Positions 15,859 through 24,168 of a DNA stretch of 33,984 nucleotides are shown here, piece after piece (the stretch's first letter is position 1; each line of letters opens with the position of its first letter). The DNA comes from Bhargavaea sp. CC-171006 (lineage in GTDB: Bacteria; Bacillota; Bacilli; Bacillales_A; Planococcaceae): the NCBI RefSeq assembly GCF_009761675.1, contig NZ_QUZH01000010.1, forward strand, positions 1 through 33,984. The letters run 5' to 3'. The position numbers and the translations under genes are program-made. The notes beneath the pieces were generated by a model that saw nothing but the letters and a program-made list of their open reading frames with translations, was not told the DNA's origin and searched no databases.

Positions 15859-17409
15859 TTATTCGCCTTCTGCAGCAGGAGTTCCTTCAACTGGAGATGG
15901 TGCCTGCAGCCGATTTCTCGGATCATACCAATCCATCAGCCGGTCCGCATCCGCTTCATCGATATGGCGGATTGGCGCTTTGCTCGGCATGATGCCAGAC
16001 TTGAATGCTGCCGTGACAGTCGCGACATTCCTCCGCTTCTGGAAGATGGTCTGATGCTCCTGCATCGACTGGATCCGTTTTCTCGATACATAGACCGTAT
16101 GCAGCGTAAATTCACGCCAGCGAACGGTCAGCTGGCGGTCATTGACTCTCCAGCCGGCGGAGCGGTGCTGCCAGAGTCCCAGGAGAATAATCACCGGAAT
16201 GATCAGCAACGCAAGCAGGCCGTACGGGAACAGGAAGTACCCTGCGGCCGCTGTCAGCGGAAGCACCCAAATGAAGTCAAGCCGGTAATAGAACGGACGG
16301 GACCTCACCGGAATCCCTGCCAGTTCCCCGGACGTTTCAATATCAGGGAAAAGCTCCGAAAGAAGACCGTTCACTTCCCGCTTCCTTACGAGCGGGAACA
16401 GCCCGATTGCCGCGCCCGCCTCCTTCACGCTGCCCCCGGCGCTATGCACCTTGACCGATACATAGCCGAGAAGCTTCTGGAACGGGTTCTCGCTTACCCG
16501 TACCGCCTGGATACGCTTCAGCGGCACGGTGACCCGTTTTTTCTCAAGAAGCCCCCTCGAGATGAACAGGTCGTCCCCGTCAAACGAGACAGTGAATCCA
16601 TAGAATCCGAGGTACGTCCAGGCAACGGACAGAATCCAGCCGACAAGCATCAGGACAAGGACCACCGCGGCGACCATGAATACGCCAAACCGGATAAATG
16701 CGACCACTTCATCATAGATCACATCAAACGGCAGGATGTCGGCGAACTGCGACAAGAAAATCGCGATCCCGGAAAAGATAAGGCCGATCCTTCCGGAGAA
16801 CGTCGCAAGGAGGAAGATCTCTTTCCGGCCCATCCGGAAAAGGGTTTTCACTTCTTCTTCCGGCTCTTCCGCCGGGAAGACACCGACAGCTTCTGCACCG
16901 TCCTCCTGCACTTCCTGTACGCCCGCCCGCCTGCGGCGCTTCGCTTCCGAGATGACCGCGCTTACCCGGTCCGCCTCCGCACGGGTTACCGCCGTCAGGT
17001 CCGCCTCCGCCCCCTCCAGGACGGATGAGTTCCCGGCGGTCTCAATCTTCACCTTGACGAGCCCGAACGGCCGGTGGAAAATCCCTTCCGTATAATCAAC
17101 ACTCTGGATCCGTTCAAACGGAATATAGCGCTTTTTCTTCACAAACAACCCGTGTTCAATCCGGAGCTCCCCGTCCTCGAACCAGTAGACGAACCGCTTC
17201 CACTTGATAAAACCGGCAACAGCCGTAATGACGATAAATGCCCCGAATATCAGAATGGTCAGGTTATCCAGCCAGAAATTCCCCGAACGTTCCCGCCCGA
17301 TGCCGTTCGCCACAACGATGACGAGGAGCGGAATGATCGCTTCCTTCAGCGTCTTGAGGAGTTCAATGACAGCAGTGACCCAGTGCAGCCTGTTCTTCTC
17401 AGACATCAT
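15859..17409 (-). CDS. YdbT-like membrane protein with three bacterial PH (bPH2) domains
   Basis: The product has 516 residues and two pairs of transmembrane helices plus a C-terminal pair. Between them are three bPH2 repeats at about 70-150 (GLFVKKKRYIPFERIQSVDY), 265-350 (GLLEKKRVTVPLKRIQAVRV) and 415-500 (YVSRKRIQSMQEHQTIFQKR). A charged segment (about 152-190, rich in Glu and Arg) separates the first repeat from the second membrane block. It matches B. subtilis YdbT in position and layout. YdbS-YdbT have been linked to resistance against Bacillus competitors' antimicrobial peptides, a role recalled from the family rather than shown here. Start ATG 17409 (or 17406) overlaps ydbS by 11 nt. 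Confidence 0.9.
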   Translation of the reverse strand: MMSEKNRLHWVTAVIELLKTLKEAIIPLLVIVVANGIGRERSGNFWLDNLTILIFGAFIVITAVAGFIKWKRFVYWFEDGELRIEHGLFVKKKRYIPFERIQSVDYTEGIFHRPFGLVKVKIETAGNSSVLEGAEADLTAVTRAEADRVSAVISEAKRRRRAGVQEVQEDGAEAVGVFPAEEPEEEVKTLFRMGRKEIFLLATFSGRIGLIFSGIAIFLSQFADILPFDVIYDEVVAFIRFGVFMVAAVVLVLMLVGWILSVAWTYLGFYGFTVSFDGDDLFISRGLLEKKRVTVPLKRIQAVRVSENPFQKLLGYVSVKVHSAGGSVKEAGAAIGLFPLVRKREVNGLLSELFPDIETSGELAGIPVRSRPFYYRLDFIWVLPLTAAAGYFLFPYGLLALLIIPVIILLGLWQHRSAGWRVNDRQLTVRWREFTLHTVYVSRKRIQSMQEHQTIFQKRRNVATVTAAFKSGIMPSKAPIRHIDEADADRLMDWYDPRNRLQAPSPVEGTPAAEGE

Positions 17410-17878
17410 CTTCCGCCACCCTCGCGAGCACGGAGATCCGGCTCCTCAGCTCGTCGGCTTCCTCCATCTGGAGCGCCGGGACCTCGTGGTTGGTCGCAGC
17501 CGTTGACACCGTAATGCCCGAAAGGCCGTATTTCCGAAGAATCGGGCCCTGGCTCGTGTCCACGTGCTGGACACGGACCATCGGGACAAGCGTCCGCTTC
17601 ACGATGAACAGGCCGTGCTGCAGCTCGATCTCCGTCTCCCGAACTTCATACCTCCAGCGCTGCCACCGGATCTTCGGAAACAGGAAGATCAGCAGGAATC
17701 CCGCAATCACGGAAACCGCTCCCGACACGATATAAATCCAGATCGGGCCTTCGAATATGTATGCCAGTACACTTGCCGCAATCGCCGGGACGAGGACAAT
17801 CAGCGTATAGAAGATCCCGTGGATCCTCCAGACGGTCAGCCCCTTTTCCGATATGCGGTTCGCCGGTTCTCTTCTCAT
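17399..17878 (-). CDS. YdbS-like bPH2-domain membrane protein
   Basis: The product has 159 residues from ATG 17878: two N-terminal transmembrane helices and then one bPH2 domain (GLFIVKRTLVPMVRVQHVDT, YGLSGITVSTA). AAAGGGGTG lies 7 nt upstream of 17878; the GTG at 17887 lies inside that site. It is the same length as B. subtilis YdbS, precedes ydbT with an 11-nt overlap and presumably acts in one membrane complex with it. The array at 17971-18133 lies directly upstream. Confidence 0.9.
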   Translation of the reverse strand: MRREPANRISEKGLTVWRIHGIFYTLIVLVPAIAASVLAYIFEGPIWIYIVSGAVSVIAGFLLIFLFPKIRWQRWRYEVRETEIELQHGLFIVKRTLVPMVRVQHVDTSQGPILRKYGLSGITVSTAATNHEVPALQMEEADELRSRISVLARVAEDDV

Positions 17879-17970
17879 CCGGTTCACCCCTTTGTTGACT
17901 TCTTTCTATTGTATACGGAAACGACGGAAAAACGTTTCATTAATTCGATTAAGCGTTTGGCCTTACGTGG

Positions 17971-18133
17971 CGATTCGTCACTTTCGAGAGCCGTTGCGTC
18001 ACTTTCGGAAGCCGATTCATCACTTTCGGTAGCCGATTCGTCACTTTCGGAAGCCGATTCATCACTTTCGAGTGCCGTTGCATCACTTTCGGAAGCCGTT
18101 GCGTCACTTTCGTGGGCCGATGCGTCACTTGCC
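17971..18133. repeat. Intergenic 21-bp tandem array C, eight units
   Basis: TCACTTTCG (TCACTTGCC in the last unit) begins at 17978, 17999, 18020, 18041, 18062, 18083, 18104 and 18125, exactly 21 bp each time. The rest of each unit reads GAAGCCGATTCG or GAAGCCGTTGCG with single changes. It lies 8 bp beyond the cshA terminator and upstream of ydbS. Open frames through it (Ser-Glu-Ser-Asp repeats on the minus strand) are a by-product of a period divisible by three. Confidence 0.92.
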
Positions 18134-18141
18134 CACACGAC

Positions 18142-18173
18142 AAAAAAACCGGAAAGCCGTGTCGGCTTTCCGG
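18142..18173 (-). terminator. Intrinsic terminator of cshA
   Basis: A ten-pair stem CCGGAAAGCC / GGCTTTCCGG (18149-18158 with 18164-18173) with a five-base loop is followed on the minus strand by TTTTTTT. It begins 14 nt after the cshA stop. Confidence 0.9.
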
Positions 18174-18187
18174 GTTCTTTACATGTC

Positions 18188-19648
18188 TTATCGGTTGCGC
18201 GGGCGTCCGCCTGGGCGGCGTCCGTCGCGACGTTTGCTGTCTCGGTTGTAGCCACCGCTGCGGCTGGAGCCGCTGCGGCCTTTGTAGCCGCCGCCACCAC
18301 TGCGGCCACCGCGGTTTCCACCACGGAACGGAAGCGGTTTTTCTTCCGTGATCTTGACCGGGGTATCGTCCGGCTCGCGCGTAAGTGTTTTGATCGCTGC
18401 GGCGATAAGGTCAACGGCTTCATTGTCCTTGAGCATTTCTTCCGCAAGGATCCGGTAGTCGTTGAGCTCGTTCTTTTCGACGATTTCCTTCAGCTGGCTG
18501 ACTGCAAGCTTCTGCTGGCCTGCCAGTGCTTCGTCCTCGGATGGCGGATTAAGAGGGGTCATGCGCTTCTTCGTCGTTTCTTCAACCGTGCGGAGGTAAC
18601 CCATCTCGCGCGGTGTGACGAATGTGACAGCAACCCCGCTCTTGCCTGCACGGCCTGTACGGCCGATGCGGTGGACGTAGCTTTCAGGGTCCTGAGGAAT
18701 GTCGAAGTTGTAGACGTGCGTGACGCCCGAAATGTCAAGACCGCGTGCTGCAACGTCAGTCGCAACAAGGATATCGATCTTGCCTTCCTTGAACTGGCGG
18801 AGGACCGACAGGCGCTTCGCCTGTGTCAGGTCACCGTGGATGCCTTCCGCAAGGTAGCCGCGGAGGTTGAGGGCCTGAGCGACTTCATCCACACGGCGCT
18901 TCGTGCGGCCGAAGATGATTGCGAGTTCAGGCGGGTGCACGTTCAGCAGGCGTGTAAGCGCGTCGAACTTTTCGCGTTCCTGTGCCTTCACGAAGTACTG
19001 CTCGATGTTCTCGACAGTCATTTCCTTTGCCTTGACACGGACTTCCACCGGAGACTTCATGTAGTTGTCCGCAATTTTACGGATCGGGCCAGGCATCGTT
19101 GCCGAGAAGAGAAGCGTCTGGCGCTCAGATGGGACGTTCTCGAGAATCGCGTTGATGTCCTCGATAAAGCCCATGTTCAGCATCTCGTCCGCTTCGTCAA
19201 GAACGAGCGTCTGGACACCGTTAAGCTTCATCGTGCCGCGTTTGATGTGGTCGAGAATCCGTCCCGGTGTACCGACGACGATCTGCGGGCGGTTGCGCAG
19301 CGCGCGGATCTGGCGGCCGATTTCCTGTCCGCCGTAGACGGATAGGATGCGGGCACGCTTGCCGTAGCCGATGCGGTAGATCTCTTCAGAGACCTGAATC
19401 GCAAGTTCACGGGTCGGTGCGATGATCAGCGCCTGGATGTCCGGGTTCTGCGTGTCGATCTTCTCGATGATCGGAACGCCGAAAGCAGTCGTCTTGCCCG
19501 TACCTGTCTGGGCCTGGCCGATTACGTCCTTGCCCTGCTGGCCGAGCGGAATCGTCTCTTCCTGGATTGGTGTCGCCTCTTCAAAACCCATGCGTTCGAG
19601 TGAAAGCTGTGTGGAGTCACTGATGTTCAGATCAGAAAACTTTGTCAA
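18188..19648 (-). CDS. cshA: DEAD-box RNA helicase CshA
   Basis: ATP-dependent RNA helicase that in Bacillus acts in RNA turnover, ribosome maturation and cold adaptation. The product has 486 residues. From the chosen start it carries AQTGTGKT (46-53), PTRELA, TPGR, DEAD (151-154), SAT (182-184), ARGLD and HRIGRTGR (326-333). A C-terminal tail rich in Arg and Gly, typical of CshA, likely binds RNA. The start is TTG 19648: GGAG lies 10 nt upstream and the length to [11 protein letters not shown] matches B. subtilis. The TTG at 19657 is only 1 nt from that site. A leader with an early terminator precedes it. Confidence 0.95.
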   Translation of the reverse strand: MTKFSDLNISDSTQLSLERMGFEEATPIQEETIPLGQQGKDVIGQAQTGTGKTTAFGVPIIEKIDTQNPDIQALIIAPTRELAIQVSEEIYRIGYGKRARILSVYGGQEIGRQIRALRNRPQIVVGTPGRILDHIKRGTMKLNGVQTLVLDEADEMLNMGFIEDINAILENVPSERQTLLFSATMPGPIRKIADNYMKSPVEVRVKAKEMTVENIEQYFVKAQEREKFDALTRLLNVHPPELAIIFGRTKRRVDEVAQALNLRGYLAEGIHGDLTQAKRLSVLRQFKEGKIDILVATDVAARGLDISGVTHVYNFDIPQDPESYVHRIGRTGRAGKSGVAVTFVTPREMGYLRTVEETTKKRMTPLNPPSEDEALAGQQKLAVSQLKEIVEKNELNDYRILAEEMLKDNEAVDLIAAAIKTLTREPDDTPVKITEEKPLPFRGGNRGGRSGGGGYKGRSGSSRSGGYNRDSKRRDGRRPGGRPRNR

Positions 19649-19893
19649 ATGTGTCAATCTCCTTATCCTTCATGTGATCATTGGATCCATTTTCAAATGA
19701 AGTCCGGCATGCCGTGCCGTTTCGGAGTTTTTCAGTGTTGCCCGCCATTCCGCGGCAAGGCAGTGCGCTCGAAAAGTTCCGGTTGCTGCCGGGCGGTCCG
19801 ACCGGAGAGGAACACGCCCTTCAACCGAACCGTTTCAAAAAAAACAACTCTTCCTAAAAAACGCGAAGAGTTCCCGTTCAAATGTATCCAATA
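19649..19893 (-). promoter_or_regulatory. Long cshA 5' leader, possible attenuator
   Basis: About 245 nt separate the predicted start site (near 19893) from the cshA start codon. The segment right at the 5' end, ATTGGATACATTT (plus 19880-19892), can pair at 12 of 13 positions with AAATGGATCCAAT (plus 19680-19692), which ends about 18 nt before the ribosome site. An intrinsic terminator lies between them. A switch between terminator, long-range helix and translation is a hypothesis. No known leader family was recognised. Confidence 0.5.
19837..19872 (-). terminator. Intrinsic terminator inside the cshA leader
   Basis: On the minus strand AACTCTTC (19865-19872) pairs with GAAGAGTT (19846-19853) around an 11-base loop, followed after one G by TTTTTTTT (19837-19844). 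It lies only about 22-57 nt downstream of the predicted cshA start site and well upstream of the coding region, so it should attenuate cshA transcription or yield a short RNA. Confidence 0.75.
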
Positions 19894-19899
19894 GTTAGC

Positions 19900-19928
19900 A
19901 GTATAACATGGCACGGCTCTTCTTGCAA
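19900..19928 (-). promoter_or_regulatory. Sigma-A promoter of cshA
   Basis: On the minus strand TTGCAA (19923-19928) and TATACT (19900-19905) are 17 bp apart, with a TG extension at the right distance before the -10. The predicted start is near 19893. Confidence 0.75.
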
Positions 19929-20020
19929 TGAAACCGGCGCGGGCCAGTGCCCGCGGGGGTCCATTGATGTTGCCTGAACCGGATTGGGGAATCCGGCCGC
20001 AGGCTTTGGGCATGGCAACG

Positions 20021-20186
20021 GGACTTTAATTCCGTGTTCCGGTTCTGCATCGCGGATATCGGACTTGGATTCCCGGATCCGGACTAACGGTTCGGATATC
20101 GGACTTAGAATCCGCTTTGCGGACTGACGGAACGGATATCGGACTTATAGAAGCGAATCCGGACTTGGCGCGCACTGGCCCCGCAC
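20021..20186. repeat. Intergenic 20-bp tandem array B
   Basis: GGACT(T/A/G) recurs at 20021, 20061, 20081, 20101, 20121, 20141 and 20161, all on a 20-bp grid. Degenerate units occupy 20041 and 20181. Units often end GGATATC or GAATCC. The period is 20, not 21, and so is not a multiple of three, which argues against coding. It lies between the murF stop codon and the cshA promoter. Confidence 0.88.
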
Positions 20187-20241
20187 TTTAAAAAGGAATG
20201 ATCGATGCGCTTGCTGAAATTCCTGTTCGCACGGACCTTGC

Positions 20242-21609
20242 TTATAATGTGTCCGCCAATTCCCCGATGATACGTTCAAGCGCCATTCCGCGGGAACCTT
20301 TCAGCAGGATCAGCGGAGCTTCTCCGAGCCGGCTTTTGAGTTTTCCGGTGATCGGTTCCAGGTCTTCCGCGCTCCAGACCAGCCGGTCCGCAGGGAATTT
20401 CCCTTCAAGCTTCCGGAACAGATGCTCCATCCGCGGGCCATACAGGCAGACGCCGTCAAAATCTGCCGGATCCAGTTCTTCGGCAAGTCCTTCGTGGGCC
20501 GGCACTTCCAGCGCGCCCAGTTCCAGCATGTCGCCGAGGACGACCCATTTCTCATCACGCAATGTCGAGCTTCTGACAAATCCGAGTGCCGCCCGCACAG
20601 ATGTCGGAGCCGCATTGTAGGCGTCGTTGATGAAAAGCGATCCGTTAGGCCCTTCGACCGTCTGCATGCGCATGCCGGTCAGTTCGACCGACTTCAGCGC
20701 TTCCCGGATCTGTTCATCGGTGAGCCCTGCTTCCCGCCCGATCAAAATGGCAGCAAGCGCGTTTTTGGCCTGATGCGCACCAAGTACAGGAATCATGAAC
20801 TCTCCATCAGCAGTCCGGAACACGCTTCCCGCTTCCGACGGCTCGACCGACATGAGGCGGAGACTGCACGTCTCCCCTTCCCCGAACGGCACGGCCGCGC
20901 CTTCCGGCAGTTTCTCCACATGCGGGGCGAGCAGCGGCTCGTCGCCGTCGTAGAACAGTTTTCCGCCGGGCTGTAGACCATCGGTGATTTCGGATTTCGC
21001 CTGTGCGATGCCTTCACGGGAACCTAGGTCCTGCATATGCGCCTCGCCGATGTTCGTGATGACCGCGTACTTCGGACGGGCCAGCTCGGACAGGAAGGAG
21101 ATTTCGCCAAACCCGCTCATGCCCATCTCGAGCACCGCGTACTCGGTGTCCTCCGGAAGCGACAGGATTGTCAGCGGAAGGCCGAGCTGGTTGTTATAGT
21201 TCCCTTCCGTTTTGCGCACGCGGAAGTAAGGGGAAAGCGTTCCTGCGACAAGATCTTTGGTTGATGTCTTGCCGTTCGATCCGGTGATGCCGATGATCAC
21301 GGCATCCAGTTCTTCGCGGTAGCGGCGCGCCATCTGCTGAAGCGCCAGTTCAGGATCTTCAACGAAAAGCACCGGCCGGTCATCCGGTGCCCCCGGAACC
21401 CCTTTTTGCCAGAGTGTCGCCGCGGCACCCTTGTCGAATGCCTGAGGGACAAAGCGGTGGCCGTCCGCCTGTTCCCCCTTGAACGGAATGAACAGATCAT
21501 CTTTTTTCAATGTCCGGGTGTCGATCGACACACCCGTTACGGCAACTCCGCCGCCTTCTGTGTGCGGAAGGCCGAGCCAGTCCGCAATTTCATTCAATGT
21601 ACGTTTCAT
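20242..21609 (-). CDS. murF: UDP-N-acetylmuramoyl-tripeptide--D-alanyl-D-alanine ligase
   Basis: Cytoplasmic Mur ligase that adds D-Ala-D-Ala to the UDP-MurNAc tripeptide. The enzyme has 455 residues. The N-terminal domain has SIDTRTLKKDDLFIPF. The central ATP site is GITGSNGKTST (107-117, K114). SGFGEI and TNIGEAHM follow, with NDAYNA in the C-terminal domain and LLKGSRGMALE at the end. Start ATG 21609. It follows ddl by 13 nt, so the D-Ala-D-Ala synthetase and its user are co-transcribed. I see no clear terminator before the 20-bp array. Confidence 0.97.
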   Translation of the reverse strand: MKRTLNEIADWLGLPHTEGGGVAVTGVSIDTRTLKKDDLFIPFKGEQADGHRFVPQAFDKGAAATLWQKGVPGAPDDRPVLFVEDPELALQQMARRYREELDAVIIGITGSNGKTSTKDLVAGTLSPYFRVRKTEGNYNNQLGLPLTILSLPEDTEYAVLEMGMSGFGEISFLSELARPKYAVITNIGEAHMQDLGSREGIAQAKSEITDGLQPGGKLFYDGDEPLLAPHVEKLPEGAAVPFGEGETCSLRLMSVEPSEAGSVFRTADGEFMIPVLGAHQAKNALAAILIGREAGLTDEQIREALKSVELTGMRMQTVEGPNGSLFINDAYNAAPTSVRAALGFVRSSTLRDEKWVVLGDMLELGALEVPAHEGLAEELDPADFDGVCLYGPRMEHLFRKLEGKFPADRLVWSAEDLEPITGKLKSRLGEAPLILLKGSRGMALERIIGELADTL

Positions 21610-21622
21610 AGAAAGGATTCCC

Positions 21623-22705
21623 TCAATCTTTGTTCGTATTCAGTGACTGTTTTTCATGATAGCGTTCCAGTGCCAGGCGGATCAGTTCCTCAAGCAGTTC
21701 CGGATAGGTCATGCCGGAGTTCTGCCAGAGAAGCGGGAACATGCTGGTCGGCGTAAAGCCAGGCATCGTGTTGACTTCATTGATGAGTACACTGCCGTCT
21801 TTCGTGAGGAAAAAGTCAGCACGCACAAGCCCGGAACAGTCGAGCACCTTGAACGCCGCTTTTGCAGCGCGTTCCATCTCTTCGGCCGCTTCTTCCGGAA
21901 CATCTGCCGGGATGGTCAGCATCGTGTTTCCATCCACGTACTTGGATTCATAATCATAGAAGTCGGAAGCAGAGCTGATCTCGCCTACGACTGAGCATTT
22001 CGGCTCGTCGTTGCCGAGAACGGCCATTTCGATTTCGCGCGCATCGACACCCTGCTCGATGATGACTTTGCGGTCATAGCGGAGCGCTTCCTCGATCGCC
22101 GTGATCAGGCTCTCACGGTCGGAAGCCTTCGAGATCCCGACGCTCGAGCCAAGGTTTGCCGGCTTCACGAATACCGGCCAGCCAAGCCTGGACTCAGACT
22201 CGCCAAGGATGCCGTCGCGGTTTTTGTTCCATTCGCTGCGGATAAAGTGGACATAAGGCACCTGGTTCAGTCCGGCCTGGGCGAACAGCTGCTTCATGAC
22301 GACTTTGTCCATCCCGGCTGCCGACGCAAGCACCCCGTTTCCTACATACGGGAGATCAAGCACTTCGAGGAGGCCCTGTACCGTGCCGTCTTCTCCGTTC
22401 GGACCGTGAAGAAGCGGGATGACGACAGGCGGAGCATCGGGAGTCTGCGCGGCAAGAGCGGCAATGCCGTCCGTGAGCCGGGCCGGCGCATTCGTGCCGT
22501 TTTCCCCGATCATCAGGTCGGTGACGTTCTCTGCCGGCCCTGCAAGCAGCGGCCCCGGACGCCATTCGCCTTCCGGAGTGATAAATACCGGTGTGACATC
22601 ATACCGGCCGAAATCAAGTGCATGGGTGACGGCGCGCGCGGTCGAAAGCGAGACTTCGTGTTCCGCGGACTTGCCGCCATATAAAAGAAAGATACGATTT
22701 TTCAT
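21623..22705 (-). CDS. ddl: D-alanine--D-alanine ligase
   Basis: ATP-grasp ligase joining two D-alanines, 360 residues from ATG 22705, which has GGAGG six nt upstream; the open frame extends to 22927 without support. GGKSAEHEVSLSTA is the N-terminal substrate loop, HGPNGEDGTVQG and VKPANLGSSVGISK line the ATP site, and NEVNTMPGFTPTSMFP is the signature near the C-terminus. A tyrosine in the omega loop (YDYESKY) points to D-Ala-D-Ala rather than D-Ala-D-lactate specificity, so no vancomycin-resistance type is implied. First gene of ddl-murF. Confidence 0.97.
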   Translation of the reverse strand: MKNRIFLLYGGKSAEHEVSLSTARAVTHALDFGRYDVTPVFITPEGEWRPGPLLAGPAENVTDLMIGENGTNAPARLTDGIAALAAQTPDAPPVVIPLLHGPNGEDGTVQGLLEVLDLPYVGNGVLASAAGMDKVVMKQLFAQAGLNQVPYVHFIRSEWNKNRDGILGESESRLGWPVFVKPANLGSSVGISKASDRESLITAIEEALRYDRKVIIEQGVDAREIEMAVLGNDEPKCSVVGEISSASDFYDYESKYVDGNTMLTIPADVPEEAAEEMERAAKAAFKVLDCSGLVRADFFLTKDGSVLINEVNTMPGFTPTSMFPLLWQNSGMTYPELLEELIRLALERYHEKQSLNTNKD

Positions 22706-22929
22706 GGTCAACCTCCATGTCTCGGATATTATCAGTGTAGCACGCGGGAGCCATCCCGTTACAGAAGCCCGGCAAAAAACATCCATGTGAAATGATAATG
22801 AAACATTTTCCAACGCCGGGCGTCCTTTAATGACGGAAGTCAGACAGGCAATCGGCACCGGTATGCGGTATAATGGAGCGTATTGCCGAAACCATTCTGT
22901 GAATCTTTGAAACGACCGGGTGATCAAAC
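22706..22929. other. Divergent intergenic region ddl / rodA-like
   Basis: These 224 bp must hold promoters in both directions. A TATAAT box at 22869-22874 is well placed for the rodA-like gene but lacks a clear -35. On the minus strand TACACT (plus 22734-22739) is the best -10 candidate for ddl. No regulatory RNA or operator was recognised. Confidence 0.35.
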
Positions 22930-24114
22930 ATGAAACTGAATAATCGGGCGTCAGACCGCTTTGACTGGACGCTGGCGTTCATCCTGCTTTTGTTCCTCAT
23001 CGTCAGCACAGTCGCCATCGCATCCGCGCAGACGACCGGACAATATAATATCAACTTTGTCCCCTCCCAGATCCAGTGGTATGTCGTGGGGGCCGCCATC
23101 ATCGCCGTGATGATGTATTTTGACCCGGAGCAGTACAAGAAAGCCGCCTGGGTCATTTACGGCGGCGGGGTATTCCTACTGTTCCTGCTCTTTATCCTGC
23201 CCGAAGGAATGGAACTCGTTGCCCGGCGCAACAATGCGAAAAGCTGGTTCCACCTGCCGGGTCTCGGCAGCATCCAGCCGGCTGAGTTCATGAAGACCTT
23301 CTATATCCTCGGGGCGGCACGCCTCATCACGATGCATAACGAGAAGCACATGAACCGCACGAGACAGACCGATCTGCTGCTTCTCGGCAAGATCACTGCA
23401 CTCCTGGGACTCCCGCTGTTCTTCATCCTGGAGCAGCCTGACCTCGGGACGGCTCTCGTCTTTATCGCGATTACGGCGGCGCTGATCCTCGTCTCCGGGA
23501 TCAGCTGGAAAATCATCGTACCCCTATTTGCGGGAGTCGCCGCATTCGGCACACTGCTGATCTGGATGGCCGTCAACATGCAGGATTTTCTCGTGAAGAC
23601 ATTCGGATTCAGCGCGTATCAGTTCGCAAGGATCTATTCCTGGCTGGATCCGTACGCGTATCCTTCCGATGAAGGCCGTCACCTGATCACATCGCTGAAC
23701 GCGATCGGCTCCGGCATGATCGACGGCAAGGGTTTCCAGGGCCGTGAAGTGTACGTGCCGGAAGCCCATACCGACTTTATCTTCTCGATCATCGGCGAAG
23801 ACTGGGGCTTCATCGGGGCAAGCCTTGTCATCAGCCTGTATTTCGTCCTGATCTATCACCTGACCCGGACAACACTGCAGCTCAAGGACCCGTTCTCCAC
23901 GTATGTATGCACCGGCATCATTGCCATGATCACGTTCCATGTGTTCCAGAACGTCGGCATGACCATCCAGCTCCTGCCGATCACCGGGATCCCTCTCCCG
24001 CTCATCAGCTACGGTGGCAGTTCCATCATGGGCAACATGCTTGCCCTCGGACTCGTCTTCAGCATGAAGTTCCACCACCGCACTTACATGTTCTCGTCCG
24101 ATCCGGAAGACTGA
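22930..24114 (+). CDS. RodA/FtsW-type SEDS peptidoglycan glycosyltransferase
   Basis: Polytopic membrane enzyme (394 residues, about ten transmembrane helices) of the SEDS family, which polymerises lipid II. RodA-like motifs are present: GSIQPAEFMK, EQPDLGTALV, PEAHTDFIFSIIGEDWGF with the catalytic aspartate D282, and LPITGIPLPLISYGGSS. The RodA assignment rather than FtsW or SpoVE rests on motif details and on its place beside ddl-murF, and is moderately sure. It is divergent from ddl and ends at a strong terminator. Confidence 0.9.
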   Translation: MKLNNRASDRFDWTLAFILLLFLIVSTVAIASAQTTGQYNINFVPSQIQWYVVGAAIIAVMMYFDPEQYKKAAWVIYGGGVFLLFLLFILPEGMELVARRNNAKSWFHLPGLGSIQPAEFMKTFYILGAARLITMHNEKHMNRTRQTDLLLLGKITALLGLPLFFILEQPDLGTALVFIAITAALILVSGISWKIIVPLFAGVAAFGTLLIWMAVNMQDFLVKTFGFSAYQFARIYSWLDPYAYPSDEGRHLITSLNAIGSGMIDGKGFQGREVYVPEAHTDFIFSIIGEDWGFIGASLVISLYFVLIYHLTRTTLQLKDPFSTYVCTGIIAMITFHVFQNVGMTIQLLPITGIPLPLISYGGSSIMGNMLALGLVFSMKFHHRTYMFSSDPED

Positions 24115-24123
24115 ATAGCGTAC

Positions 24124-24163
24124 AAAAAGCTCCCGCCTCTTGTGTTGAGGCGGGAGCTTTTTT
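24124..24163. terminator. Bidirectional terminator, rodA-like gene and small gene
   Basis: An eleven-pair stem GCTCCCGCCTC / GAGGCGGGAGC (24129-24157) with a seven-base loop is flanked by AAAAA on the left and TTTTTT on the right. It serves the rodA-like gene on the plus strand and the convergent small gene on the minus strand. Confidence 0.9.
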
Positions 24164-24168
24164 GAAGC

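Noticed and set aside
15718-17028. A 436-codon plus-strand open frame opposite ydbT
   Set aside because: Antisense shadow of ydbT; composition and motifs match only the minus-strand reading.
17971-18133. Array C as a CRISPR array
   Set aside because: There are no unique spacers between repeats, the whole unit repeats at 21 bp, and no cas genes are in the window.
17884-18447. Minus-strand frame with Ser-Glu-Ser-Asp-Ala-Thr repeats through array C
   Set aside because: It crosses the cshA terminator and the 3' end of cshA in another frame and lacks a start signal. The peptide repeat follows from the DNA period of 21, and the 20-bp array elsewhere shows that coding is not the constraint.
17564-19345. 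A 593-codon plus-strand open frame, opposite cshA and ydbS
   Set aside because: It is antisense to two well-supported genes with clear family motifs, has no ribosome site, and owes its length to GC-rich codon bias and to the 21-bp array, whose period keeps the frame open.
19979-19996. CCGGATT-GGGG-AATCCGG hairpin as the murF terminator
   Set aside because: No T run follows on the minus strand and it lies 245 bp past the stop; it may be a degenerate part of the neighbouring array.
22774-22823. GCCCGGC and GCCGGGC pairing around a 35-40 base loop between ddl and the rodA-like gene
   Set aside because: The loop is long, no T run follows in either direction, and no conserved regulatory RNA motif is visible.
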